From contig NZ_BMUT01000008.1 of the NCBI RefSeq assembly GCF_014650335.1, forward strand, positions 1 through 64,000: a DNA stretch of 64,000 nucleotides. Reading direction: 5' to 3'. The position numbers were made by a program, and so were the translations under genes. Origin of the DNA: Streptomyces hiroshimensis. GTDB lineage: Bacteria; Actinomycetota; Actinomycetes; Streptomycetales; Streptomycetaceae. The notes under the pieces are model-generated. The model worked only from the letters and a program-made list of their open reading frames with translations. It made no database searches and was not told where the DNA came from. Below are positions 44,792 through 52,828 of this stretch, piece after piece (position 1 is the first letter of the stretch; each line of letters begins with the position of its first letter).

Positions 44792-46429
44792 TCACGGCGC
44801 CGCGGTGCGCCGGACGGTCCGGCCGGCCAGGACGTCCGTCCGCCGCCCGTCTTCCATCACAAAGCGTCCGGCAATCAGGACATAAGGAATGCCGGTCGGA
44901 AGCGTCCGAGGGGCTTCGAAAGTGGCACCGGCGGCGACCGTCTCCGGATCGAAGAGAACGAGGTCGGCACGGTGCCCGACGCGCACGAGGCCCCGGTCGG
45001 GCAGCCTGAGACGGGCTGCGGGGCGTGACGTGAGATGCGCCACGCACTCCTCCAGGGAGAGCACGCCGAGCTCGCGCACGTACCGGCCCAGGTAGTGCGG
45101 AAACGTGCCGTAGGCGCGCGGGTGCGGCTTGGCGCCGTGCAGGATGCCGTCGCTGCCGCCGGTGTGCACGCGGTGCCGCATGATCGTGCGGACGTTCCCC
45201 TCGTGGCCCACGTGCTGCAGGATCGTCGGCCCCAGCCGGTCCGCGATCAGCAGCCGGCGGGCGGTGGCCCACGGCTCCTCGCCGCGCTCGCGGGCGGCGC
45301 GGGCGACCGTCCTGCCGACGTGGGCCGCGGCGAGGGCCGGATCGGTGACGCCCGAGATCTCGATCGCCTCCCAGTCGATGGGCACGCCGTGGCAGCCGTC
45401 CGCGCCCTCGACTTCCATGGCGTGCCGGATCTTCTCGGCCGTCGCTTCGTCCCGGAGCCGGGCCAGGACCGCCTCCGGGCCGCCCTCGCCCGCCCAGCTC
45501 GGCAGCATCGCCACGAGCGTGGTGCAGCCGGGGGTGTAGGGGTAGGTGTCGAGGGAGATGTCCGCGCCGTCCGCGAGCGCCGCGTCGAGCAGGGCCAGCA
45601 GCTCGGGGGCGCGGCCCTCGTTCACGCCGAAGTTCATGGTGGCGTGGGCGAGGTGCAGGGCGCAGCCGGCGGCGCGGCTGAGGGCGATCATCTCCTCGTA
45701 CGCGGCGAGGGCGCCCGCGCCGTACGAGCGGTGGTGCGGGCAGTAGTAGCCGCCGTACGCGGCGACGACGCGGCAGAGCTCCGTCAGCTCGGCGTCGGTC
45801 GCGTACATGCCGGGCGTGTAGGTCAGCCCGGAGGAGAGCCCGACCGCGCCCTGCGCCAAGCCCTCGGCGACGAGCCGCTTCATACGGCCGAGCTCGCCGG
45901 CGGTGGCGGGCCGGTCCTCCCAGCCGACGGCCAGCGCGCGGACGGTCCCCTGGGGGAGGAGGTAGGCGGCGTTGACGGCGATGCCCTCGCCCAGGCCCTC
46001 GTCGGCGAAGCCGCGGTCGAGGCGGTCCAGGTACTCGCCGACGGTGCGCCAGGAGAAGTCGACGTCCGAGCCGTCACCGTTCCAGCCGGTGATCTGGGCG
46101 CGGACCCCGGCCAGCGTGCGGTCGTCGACGGGCGCGTACGACAGGCCGTCCTGGCCGATGACCTCCAAGGTCACGCCCTGGGCGGCCTTGGCCTCGTGAG
46201 AGGGGTCGCGCAGGAGGGCGAGGTCGCTGTGCGCGTGCATGTCGATGAAGCCGGGGGCGAGGGCGAGGCCGTCCGCGTCCACGACGCGGTGAGCGGCGGC
46301 GGTGGGCCGGGGGCCCTCGCCCGGGCGCCGGATCTCGGCGATCCGGCCTCCGGCCAGGCCGACGTCGGCCCGGTAGGAGGGCCCGCCGGACCCGTCGATG
46401 ACGCGCACGTTGCGAAAGACGGTGTCCAT
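44792..46429 (-). CDS. N-acyl-D-amino-acid deacylase (D-aminoacylase)
   Basis: A 545-residue amidohydrolase-superfamily enzyme that releases D-amino acids from N-acyl forms. The zinc-binding motif is PGFIDMHAHSDL, and further metal/active-site segments are VTLEVIGQDGLS, YYCPHHRSYG and TGGSDGILHGAKPHPRAYGT. RVGHRADLVLFDPETV closes the second beta-sandwich half. AAGGGA precedes the ATG at 46429. The D-threonine-aldolase-like gene lies upstream on the same strand, suggesting a D-amino acid catabolic pair. Confidence 0.9.
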   Translation of the reverse strand: MDTVFRNVRVIDGSGGPSYRADVGLAGGRIAEIRRPGEGPRPTAAAHRVVDADGLALAPGFIDMHAHSDLALLRDPSHEAKAAQGVTLEVIGQDGLSYAPVDDRTLAGVRAQITGWNGDGSDVDFSWRTVGEYLDRLDRGFADEGLGEGIAVNAAYLLPQGTVRALAVGWEDRPATAGELGRMKRLVAEGLAQGAVGLSSGLTYTPGMYATDAELTELCRVVAAYGGYYCPHHRSYGAGALAAYEEMIALSRAAGCALHLAHATMNFGVNEGRAPELLALLDAALADGADISLDTYPYTPGCTTLVAMLPSWAGEGGPEAVLARLRDEATAEKIRHAMEVEGADGCHGVPIDWEAIEISGVTDPALAAAHVGRTVARAARERGEEPWATARRLLIADRLGPTILQHVGHEGNVRTIMRHRVHTGGSDGILHGAKPHPRAYGTFPHYLGRYVRELGVLSLEECVAHLTSRPAARLRLPDRGLVRVGHRADLVLFDPETVAAGATFEAPRTLPTGIPYVLIAGRFVMEDGRRTDVLAGRTVRRTAAP

Positions 46430-46519
46430 GAGCGGGTCCCTTCGGCGGTCGGCGTTCGGCAGCCGTTGCGGTGGGAGTTTGTGCCCGGTGCCGGGAGGTG
46501 TTGAGAGGCTGCGCCTCTC

Positions 46520-46600
46520 TTTTCCGCCGCGGCGGTGATCAGCCACGACGGGCCGGTTCGGCGGTGCCGTTCCGGCCTGTCGTGCCGACCCGGCCCGTCG
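46520..46600. repeat. Degenerate relative of the 33-kb intergenic repeat
   Basis: TTTTCCGCCGCGGCGGTGATCAGCCA-like sequence followed by GGGCCGGTTCGGCGGTGCCG resembles the core of the tandem repeat at 33063-33377. It lies in the 220-bp gap between the D-aminoacylase and aldolase-like genes. Confidence 0.5.
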
Positions 46601-46649
46601 GGCTGAGCCGCGCAGCGCCCGGCACGGGCAGGGGCAGCCCGGCCCGGGG

Positions 46650-47969
46650 CTAGAAGAACGTGCGGACGTAGTCCGTGACCGTGCCGTCCTCCGTGGCGAG
46701 CGGAATCAGCTGCCACTTGTCGAACACCGTGCACGGGTGCGACAGCCCCAGCCCCACCCAGTCCCCGACCTCCAGCTCCACGCCCTCCTCCAGCTCCACG
46801 AACGCGTGCTGGTCGGCCAGCCCGATCACGGTCATGCCCCCGGCCTCCCGCACCGGCCGCACCGAGCCGTCCCGCGCCGAGCGCACCGCCCGCACCACCG
46901 GCAGGTCCAGGTCGTAGGGGACGTCGCGCTTGCCCGCGTTGAGGTAGGCGCGCCCCGGCTCCGGGCGGGAGACGACCTGGGCCCAGAGGCGGAAGGCGGG
47001 GCGCAGCTCGCCTTCCTCCGGATGCCGGTTGAACGGCGTCTTCCGCCGGTACGCACCGTCGTCGTGCGTGATGTACGCCCCCGACCGCAGCAGCCTCAGC
47101 ACCGGGACCGACAGCTCCGGCAGTTCCGCGAAGACCTCGGCGACCGCGTCGAACCACGCGCTGCCGCCCGCGCTGACGACCACCTCTTCCGCATCCGCGA
47201 ACCGCCCCGCCTCGTCGAACCCGACGGCCAGCGCGGTCAGCCGGCGCAGCCACGCGCGGACGAGGTCGCCGTCGGCGCCCGGGATCTCCGCCTCGTAGCC
47301 GCCGACCCCGGCCAGCCGCAGGGTGCTCACGGAGGCCACGGCGTCGGCCACGGCCGTGCACTCGGCCTCGGTGCGGGCGCCCGTGCGGCCGCCGACGGCA
47401 CCCAGCTCGACGACGACGTCGAGCGGACGGGAGGCCCCGGCCTCGCGGAGCGCGGCGTCCATCAGCTCGACGCCGCGCACGGAGTCGACGTAGGTGAAGA
47501 GGCGGAACTCCGGGTCGGCATCCAGCTCGGCGGCCAGCCAGCGCAGGGCGGCGGCGTCCACGACCTCGTTGGCGAGGAAGACGCGGCGTATGCCGTAGGC
47601 GCGGTAGACGCGGACCTGGGAGACCGTAGCGGCGGTGATCCCCCACGCGCCGTGCGCGATCTGACGCTCCAGCAGCTGCGGGGCCATGGTGGTCTTGCCG
47701 TGCGGGGCGAAGGCCAGGCCGTGGCCGGTGGACCAGCGCTCCATGAGGGCGAGGTTGTGGTCGAGCGCCTCGGCCGAGAGGGCGAGCACGGGCGTGGTGA
47801 AGCCGCCCGTGAACAGCGAGCGGCGCTCGGCGGCCAGCGCACCGACGGTCAGGCCCTCGGCGTCCGGGGGCAGGCCCTTGAAGCGGTGGTCGACGCGGGT
47901 GTCCGCGAGGCGGGTGACGGCGTCGGTGGTCGCGTCGGCAGCGGCAGCGGTGGCGTCGGCGGTGGCCAT
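46650..47969 (-). CDS. D-threonine aldolase / D-serine dehydratase-like PLP enzyme
   Basis: A 439-residue fold-type III (alanine-racemase-like) enzyme. The PLP lysine is K92 in LAFAPHGKTTMAPQL. The barrel continues through FLANEVVDAAALRWLA and YVDSVRGVELMD, and the C-terminal metal-binding domain has the His-x-Cys pair in LSHPCTVFDKW. Relatives deaminate or cleave D-hydroxyamino acids. The start at 47969 has CGGGAGG upstream. Its promoter faces the kinase gene across an IclR-like operator. Together with the deacylase it points to use of D-amino acids. Confidence 0.88.
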   Translation of the reverse strand: MATADATAAAADATTDAVTRLADTRVDHRFKGLPPDAEGLTVGALAAERRSLFTGGFTTPVLALSAEALDHNLALMERWSTGHGLAFAPHGKTTMAPQLLERQIAHGAWGITAATVSQVRVYRAYGIRRVFLANEVVDAAALRWLAAELDADPEFRLFTYVDSVRGVELMDAALREAGASRPLDVVVELGAVGGRTGARTEAECTAVADAVASVSTLRLAGVGGYEAEIPGADGDLVRAWLRRLTALAVGFDEAGRFADAEEVVVSAGGSAWFDAVAEVFAELPELSVPVLRLLRSGAYITHDDGAYRRKTPFNRHPEEGELRPAFRLWAQVVSRPEPGRAYLNAGKRDVPYDLDLPVVRAVRSARDGSVRPVREAGGMTVIGLADQHAFVELEEGVELEVGDWVGLGLSHPCTVFDKWQLIPLATEDGTVTDYVRTFF

Positions 47970-48031
47970 GGAGCCTCCCGGGGAGTCGTGTGTACGTGTG
48001 GTGCGTGTGTACGCGTCGTGCGTCGCGCCTG

Positions 48032-48082
48032 TTGCGCATTGTGCAATGCCCATTGCGCACAGCGCTGGCTGCTGTCTAACAT
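48032..48082. promoter_or_regulatory. IclR-type operator and kinase promoter in the divergent gap
   Basis: TTGCGCATTGTGCAA (48032-48046) fits the symmetric pattern TTGC-n-CA-n-TG-n-GCAA, and ATTGCGCA (48052-48059) repeats the half-site. TTGCGC (48053-48058), an 18-bp spacer and TAACAT (48077-48082) form a plausible promoter for the kinase-iclR-ridA operon, with the operator over its -35. The likely binder is the IclR protein encoded at 49461. Confidence 0.6.
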
Positions 48083-48189
48083 CCGGCCAAGTACGGGGTC
48101 AACGGTCGTCTCACGCCCCGGGAGCGACCGTGACAGGACGCGTACACAACCGGACGCGTACACCACCGGACCGAGGAGCGAGGCCGACC

Positions 48190-49464
48190 GTGACCGCAGC
48201 CGCCGCCCCGCCGCCCGTCCGGGAGGCCGCCGACGTCGTATGCCTCGGCGAGTCGATGGTCGCCTTCCGCCCCGCGCGGCCGGGGCCGGGCCCGCTCGCC
48301 GACGTGCCGTCCTTCGACCGGGGCATCGGGGGAGCGGAGTCCAACGTCGCCTGCGCACTGGCCGCCGCCGGGCACCGGGCGAAGTGGGTGGGCCGGGTCG
48401 GCGCGGACGCCTTCGGAGACCACCTGGTCGCGGCGATCGCCGCGTACGGCGTGGACGTCTCCGCGGTCCAGCGCGACCCCGGACGGCCGACGGGCGTGTA
48501 CTTCCGTACGGCGGGGGAGCGGGGCGTGGGGCTCCCTGCGCCGCGGGGATCCCTGCCCGGGCCTCTCCCCGGGCCTCTGTCCGCACCCCAGCCCGCACCC
48601 CTGTCCGGGCCCCTCTCCGAAGTCCTCTACTACCGTTCCGGATCCGCCGCCTCCGCCATGTCGCCGGACCTCGTCCGCCGCGCGAGCGCATGGTCCGGCC
48701 GCATCCTGCACCTCACCGGCATCACCGCCGCGCTCTCCGCCGGCTGCCTCGCCCTCGTACACGACCTCACCGAGCGCGCCCCCGGCCGCCCCCTCGTCTC
48801 CTTCGACGTCAACTACCGCGTGGCGCTGTGGCGGGACGCCCCCGGCGACCCCGCCCTCCTGGCCGCCCTCGCCCGCCGGTGCGACCTCGTCTTCGTCGGC
48901 GAGGACGAGGCCGAGGCGGCCTGGGGCGTCCGCGGTGCCGCGGCGATACGGGCCGCGCTGCCGGAGCCGCGGGTACTCGTCGTCAAACACGGAGCCGCGG
49001 GGGCGACGGCGTACGTACGGGCTGCCGACCCCTCGTGCCACGGCGCCGGTGCCGGCGCCGCGTACGCCGCGTACGCCGACGCAGTCGTCTTCGTCCCCGC
49101 CCTCTCCGTCGACGTCGTCGCACCCGTCGGCGCCGGGGACGCGTTCGCCGCCGGCTTCCTCTCCGGCACCCTGCGCGGGCTGAGCGTCGAGCGGCGGCTG
49201 CGCCACGGCCACCTCATGGCCGCCGCCGCACTGGCCTCCCCCGGCGACCTGGCCGCCCCGCCCCCGCGCGACCTCGCCGACCGCCTCGCGGCCCTCGGCC
49301 CCGAGGCGTGGGGGAGGCTGCGTCTCGGCCCGGGCTGGACCACGGACCGGCCGGCGGCCGCCCGCACCGGACCAGCCACACCCACCGGGCCAACCACACC
49401 CGCCAGCCCTACCGACCTCAGCCCCACCGACCCCGGCCCCACCGGCGCGAAGGAACGCACATGA
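48190..49464 (+). CDS. PfkB-family sugar kinase (2-keto-3-deoxygluconate kinase-like)
   Basis: A 424-residue ribokinase-fold kinase. The substrate-binding opening is VVCLGESMVAFRP, then FDRGIGGAESNVACALAAAG. The catalytic Asp is in APVGAGDAFAAGFLSG. It is about 100 residues longer than usual because of a Pro/Leu-rich insert (about 115-140, repeated GPL units) and a Thr/Pro-rich C-terminal tail (about 390-424). GAGGAG lies upstream of GTG 48190; GTG 48130 is also in frame. It overlaps the IclR gene by ATGA. Substrate assignment is by family resemblance only. Confidence 0.85.
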   Translation: MTAAAAPPPVREAADVVCLGESMVAFRPARPGPGPLADVPSFDRGIGGAESNVACALAAAGHRAKWVGRVGADAFGDHLVAAIAAYGVDVSAVQRDPGRPTGVYFRTAGERGVGLPAPRGSLPGPLPGPLSAPQPAPLSGPLSEVLYYRSGSAASAMSPDLVRRASAWSGRILHLTGITAALSAGCLALVHDLTERAPGRPLVSFDVNYRVALWRDAPGDPALLAALARRCDLVFVGEDEAEAAWGVRGAAAIRAALPEPRVLVVKHGAAGATAYVRAADPSCHGAGAGAAYAAYADAVVFVPALSVDVVAPVGAGDAFAAGFLSGTLRGLSVERRLRHGHLMAAAALASPGDLAAPPPRDLADRLAALGPEAWGRLRLGPGWTTDRPAAARTGPATPTGPTTPASPTDLSPTDPGPTGAKERT

Positions 49465-50231
49465 GCCAGACCGTCGACCGCGCCCTGCGGATCCTGCCGC
49501 TGCTCGCCGAGGGGCCGGCCAACCTGGAGCAGGTGGCGGCCCGCCTCGACGTCCACAAGTCGACCGCGCTGCGCCTGCTGCGCACCCTCCACGAGCACGG
49601 CATGGTCTACCGGCAGCAGGACCAGCGCTACCGCCTCGGCACCCGCCTGTTCGCCCTCGCCCAGCAGGCCGCCGAGAACCTCGACGTCCGCGAGATCGCC
49701 CACCCGCACCTCGTCGCGCTCAACGAGCGGTGCGGGCACACCGTGCACCTCGCCGTGCACGAGGACGGCGAGGTCCTCTACATCGACAAGGTCGAGAGCC
49801 GCTACCCCGTACGGATGTACTCGCGCATCGGCAAGCCCGTCGCGATCACCGTCGCCGCCGTCGCCAAGCTGCTCCTCGCCGACCTGCCCGAACCCGAGCG
49901 GCGCGCCGTCGCCGAACGGCTCGACTACCCCGCCTACACCGCCCGTTCGACGCCGGACGCCGGTGCGTTCCTCAAGGAGCTCGCGACCGTGCGCAAGCAG
50001 GGCTGGGCCACCGACTTCGGGGGCCACGAGGAGTCCATCAACTGCGTCGGCGCGCCGATCCGCGGTACGGACGGGCGCGTCGTCGCCGCCTGCTCGATCT
50101 CCGCGCCCAACGTCGTCGTCGGCTCGGGGGAACTCCTCGAACTCCTCCCGCTGCTGCGCCGCACCGCCGACGCCATCAGCGCGGAGTACTCCGGCACCAC
50201 ACCGCCACCCCTGCAGAAAGCGAAGCCATGA
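49461..50231 (+). CDS. IclR-family regulator of the divergent D-amino acid/sugar acid cluster
   Basis: A 256-residue regulator. The winged helix (about 1-65) contains LEQVAARLDVHKSTALRLLR. The effector domain contains CGHTVHLAVHEDGEVLYIDK, SRIGKPVAITVAAVAKLLLA and GWATDFGGHEESINCVGAPI. It overlaps the kinase gene before it and the ridA gene after it by ATGA, so the three are one operon. The palindromic TTGC sites at 48032-48059 are its probable operators. The inducer would be a pathway intermediate. Confidence 0.93.
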   Translation: MSQTVDRALRILPLLAEGPANLEQVAARLDVHKSTALRLLRTLHEHGMVYRQQDQRYRLGTRLFALAQQAAENLDVREIAHPHLVALNERCGHTVHLAVHEDGEVLYIDKVESRYPVRMYSRIGKPVAITVAAVAKLLLADLPEPERRAVAERLDYPAYTARSTPDAGAFLKELATVRKQGWATDFGGHEESINCVGAPIRGTDGRVVAACSISAPNVVVGSGELLELLPLLRRTADAISAEYSGTTPPPLQKAKP

Positions 50232-50632
50232 CCGAGAAGACCGCCGTCACGCCCGCCACCCACACCGCCCCGCCCGCGAAGTTCTCGCACGGGGTGAAGA
50301 AGGGCAACATCCTGCAGGTCGCCGGGCAGGTCGGCTTCCTGCCGGCGGTGGAGGGGCAGCCTCCGACGCCCGCCGGGGACACCCTGCGCGCCCAGACCCT
50401 GCAGACGCTCGCCAACGTCAAGGCGGTCCTGGAGGAAGGCGGCGCGACCTGGGAGGACGTGATCATGATGCGGATCTACCTCACCGACACCGCCCACTTC
50501 GCCGAGTTCAACGAGATGTACGACGCGTACTTCGCCGACCTGAAGTCCGTCCCCGCCGCCCGTACGACCGTCTACGTCGGCCTCCCCGCCGGCCTGCTCG
50601 TCGAGATCGACGCACTCGCCGTCCTCGGCTGA
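50228..50632 (+). CDS. RidA-family (YjgF/YER057c/UK114) enamine/imine deaminase
   Basis: A 134-residue RidA-type protein that hydrolyses reactive enamine/imine intermediates released by PLP enzymes. VAGQVGFLPAVEG, the NVKAVLEEGGATWEDVIMMRIYL stretch and PAARTTVYVGLPAG with the conserved Arg are present. This role fits the neighbouring fold-III PLP enzyme. It is coupled to the IclR gene by ATGA. After its stop a lower-GC segment (50633-50776) leads into a decayed TnpB element. Confidence 0.93.
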   Translation: MTEKTAVTPATHTAPPAKFSHGVKKGNILQVAGQVGFLPAVEGQPPTPAGDTLRAQTLQTLANVKAVLEEGGATWEDVIMMRIYLTDTAHFAEFNEMYDAYFADLKSVPAARTTVYVGLPAGLLVEIDALAVLG

Positions 50633-50776
50633 CGGCCGATCGCAGATCTTGCGCGTGCTCTCTTGGCAGTGCGGGATTATCTCATCGTTGAAGGCGTTCT
50701 GCCGGTATTTAGCCAATGTGGTGATAGGCGCCAACGGCATGGTCTTGACTGTCTTCGGATCGAGGGGGTGGGCCAG

Positions 50777-51830
50777 GTGATCCGTGCATACAAGTTCCTT
50801 ATGCGGCCCACCGTGGGTCAGCAGGGTGCGCTTGCCGCGATGCTGCGCCATCATTGCTCGTTCTACAACGGCGCGTTGCAGGAACGCCGTGATGCCTACC
50901 AGCACGTCTCGAAGACGACGGTCCGTTACGGGCAGCAGTCTGCACAGCTCAAAGAGATCCGGGCGTTCGACCCGGAGTGTCAGGGCCGCTGGTCGTTCAG
51001 TTCCCAGCAGGCGACGCTACGGCGTCTGGATAAGGCTTTTTCCGCATTCTTCCGCCGTGTCAAGGCCGGGGAGAAGCCTGGATATCCGCGCTTTCGTGGC
51101 GTAGGCCGGTTCGACACAGTGGACTTTCCCAGGGACGGGGACGGCTGCCGGTGGGACTCCACTCCGCACGACCCGGTCACCCGCGTCCGGTTGCAGGGTG
51201 TCGGGCACGTCAAGGTGCATCAGCACCGGGCTGTGGCCGGCAAGGCGAGTTCGTGCCCAACCCCCGTCACGGCCAGCAGGTCGCCGCGCAGCTCGAAACC
51301 GCACAGCAGGCGCTCTCCCGGTGCAAGCGCGGATCGAACCGCCGCTGCAAGATCGCCCAGAAGCCGGCACGGCTGCACCGCAAAGTCCGCCGCCGACGAC
51401 TCGACCACGCCCACAAGACCGCGCTCACTCTCGTGCGTGAGCACGACTTCATCGCGCATGAAGACCTCAAGATCCGCAATATGAGCCGGGCTCCCGCACC
51501 GAAGCCCGACCCCGGCCAGCCGGGCAGTTTCCTGCCCAATGGGGCGGGCGCAAAGGCCGCGCTCAACCGCTCAATCGCCGATGCCGGATGGGGGTGTTCC
51601 TCGCGATCCTTAACGCCAAGGCGGAAGGCGCCGGACGGGTAGTGATGGCGGTGGACCCCCGCAATACCTCCCGGCGGTGCCCCGAATGCGGGCACACCGC
51701 CAAGGAGAACCGGCCCACCCGGGAGAAGTTCCACTGTGTTTCGTGCGGCCACACCGCGCACGCGGACACAGTGGGCGCGATCAACGTTCTACGGGCCGGG
51801 CTGGTCCGTCGCGAAGCCCAACCGGCATAG
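50777..51830 (+). pseudogene. Decayed TnpB (IS605/IS1341-type) with deletion and frameshifts
   Basis: The TnpB protein is spread over three frames. Frame one (50777 to about 51240) has the N-terminal helix-turn-helix domain (VIRAYKFLMRPTVGQQGALA, ending HVKVHQHRAVAGK). It then jumps to GEFVPNPRHGQQVAAQLE in another frame (to about 51590). About 45 codons holding the first catalytic Asp of the RuvC site (GIDxG) are missing. A lost G in the run at about 51590 shifts to frame three, which has AVDPRNTSRRCPECGHTA, the second CxxC (HCVSCGHTAHADTVGAINVL) and the last RuvC Asp. No tnpA is present. The element sits inside a gluconate-permease gene. Confidence 0.9.
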
Positions 51831-51837
51831 CGAGAAG

Positions 51838-51867
51838 CCACCCTCCTTTAAGCGGGTGGAGGAGTCA
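51838..51867 (+). ncRNA. Right end of the TnpB element: probable omega/reRNA 3' hairpin
   Basis: CCACCC (51838-51843) pairs with GGGTGG (51854-51859) around TCCTTTAAGC, followed by AGGAGTCAC. TnpB guide RNAs end in such right-end hairpins, with the guide taken from flanking DNA. Here the flank is the permease gene (GACGCACGCCTTCC...). The upstream extent of the RNA inside tnpB is not determined. Confidence 0.45.
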
Positions 51868-52131
51868 CGACGCACGCCTTCCTGCCGCCGCGCCCCGGCC
51901 TGGTGGCCGCCGCCGGGCTGCTGCACGTGGATCTGGGCCGGATGATCCTCACGGGCGGTCTCGGTATTCGCCTCGCACGTCAACGACGGAGGCTTCTGGA
52001 TGGTGGCCAAGTACTTCGGCATACCGGAGCGGGAGACGCTGAAGTCGTGGACGGTGCTGGAGTCGGTGCTGTCGGTGCTGTCGGTGGCGGGGTTCGCGAT
52101 GGCGGGGATATTGAGTGTGGTGGTGGGATGA
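51868..52131 (+). pseudogene. Remnant of a GntP-family gluconate:H+ symporter
   Basis: Two pieces in different frames. 51870-51963 encodes THAFLPPRPGLVAAAGLLHV and then DLGRMILTGGL, the mid-protein THAFLPPHPGP loop of GntP transporters. 51964-52131 encodes VFASHVNDGGFWMVAKYFG and then ETLKSWTVLESVLSVLSVAG to the stop, the C-terminal end. The N-terminal half (about 190 codons) is absent upstream of the TnpB element, and about 200 codons are deleted at 51963/51964. Position after ridA suggests this was the permease of the kinase-iclR-ridA operon. Confidence 0.85.
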
Positions 52132-52216
52132 AGGGCGATATATCCTCAAGATCGACTTAATCGACTTAGGGGCATGCCCGCACCACGGGCATGGCGTCGG
52201 GGATATGGGGGCAGAA

Positions 52217-52762
52217 GTGAAGATCTTTGCCAAGCTTGCGACCGTGGCCGCAACCGGTGCGGCGCTCGTGCTGACGGCGCCGGGCACCGGCCAGGCGGCC
52301 GACCGGGGCGACCTGCTCGTCAACTCGATGAGCCGCAAGTGCCTGGAGATCGAGAACTCGAGCAAGAGCAACGGCGCCCTGGCCCAGCAGTGGACCTGCA
52401 AGGGCCAGCCGGGCTCCGTGTGGAAGTTCGTGAAGGTGGCCGGCTCCGGCGCGGGCACCCAGTTCCAGGTCGTGAACGCCAACAGCGGCAAGTGCCTGGA
52501 GATCGCCGACTCCCGTAAGGACAGGGGCGCCCCGATCCAGCAGTGGACATGCGTCAAGGGCGTCGCGACCCAGCTCTGGTACGAGGAGAACGGCTTCCTC
52601 GTCAACAAGAACGCCTGGCAGGCCGTGTCCATCCCCGTGTCGGAGACGGGCGGGCCGAACCTGAAGGACGGCGTCAAGGCCGAGGCGGGCCCCGGCCGGT
52701 CGTGGGACCACTGGGACCCGGCGTTCCCGCCGGCCCCCGCCGAGCTCCGCCGGGCTCGCTGA
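52217..52762 (+). CDS. Secreted ricin-B-type (RICIN) lectin domain protein
   Basis: A 181-residue exported protein with a signal peptide (MKIFAKLATVAATGAALVLT, cleavage near QAA). One ricin-type beta-trefoil region follows, with two QxW repeats: KCLEIENSSKSNGALAQQW and KCLEIADSRKDRGAPIQQW. The third repeat is degenerate, so the trefoil may be incomplete. A hydrophilic C-terminal tail ends RRAR. GTG 52217 has GGGGGC upstream; ATG 52205 is an alternative. No catalytic domain is attached. Confidence 0.85.
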   Translation: MKIFAKLATVAATGAALVLTAPGTGQAADRGDLLVNSMSRKCLEIENSSKSNGALAQQWTCKGQPGSVWKFVKVAGSGAGTQFQVVNANSGKCLEIADSRKDRGAPIQQWTCVKGVATQLWYEENGFLVNKNAWQAVSIPVSETGGPNLKDGVKAEAGPGRSWDHWDPAFPPAPAELRRAR

Positions 52763-52773
52763 CCCGGCGGAGC
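52744..52773. terminator. Hairpin at the end of the RICIN gene
   Basis: GCTCCGCCGGG (52744-52754) pairs perfectly with CCCGGCGGAGC (52763-52773); the stop codon is in the loop. A tandem 15-bp repeat GTCCACCGGTCATCC (52779-52793, 52794-52808) follows, before the convergent M14 gene. Confidence 0.7.
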
Positions 52774-52828
52774 CGGTCGTCCACCGGTCATCCGTCCACC
52801 GGTCATCCAAGGGGCGCCGTACCGCAGG

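Noticed and set aside
46737..50231. A 1164-codon plus-strand open frame.
   Set aside because: It is the antisense shadow of the aldolase-like gene fused by chance to the kinase region and the IclR frame; only the 49461-50231 part is real.
50777..51830. Reading TnpB as a functional gene expressed by programmed frameshifting.
   Set aside because: A catalytic segment is deleted, not just shifted, and two separate shifts would be needed; decay is simpler.
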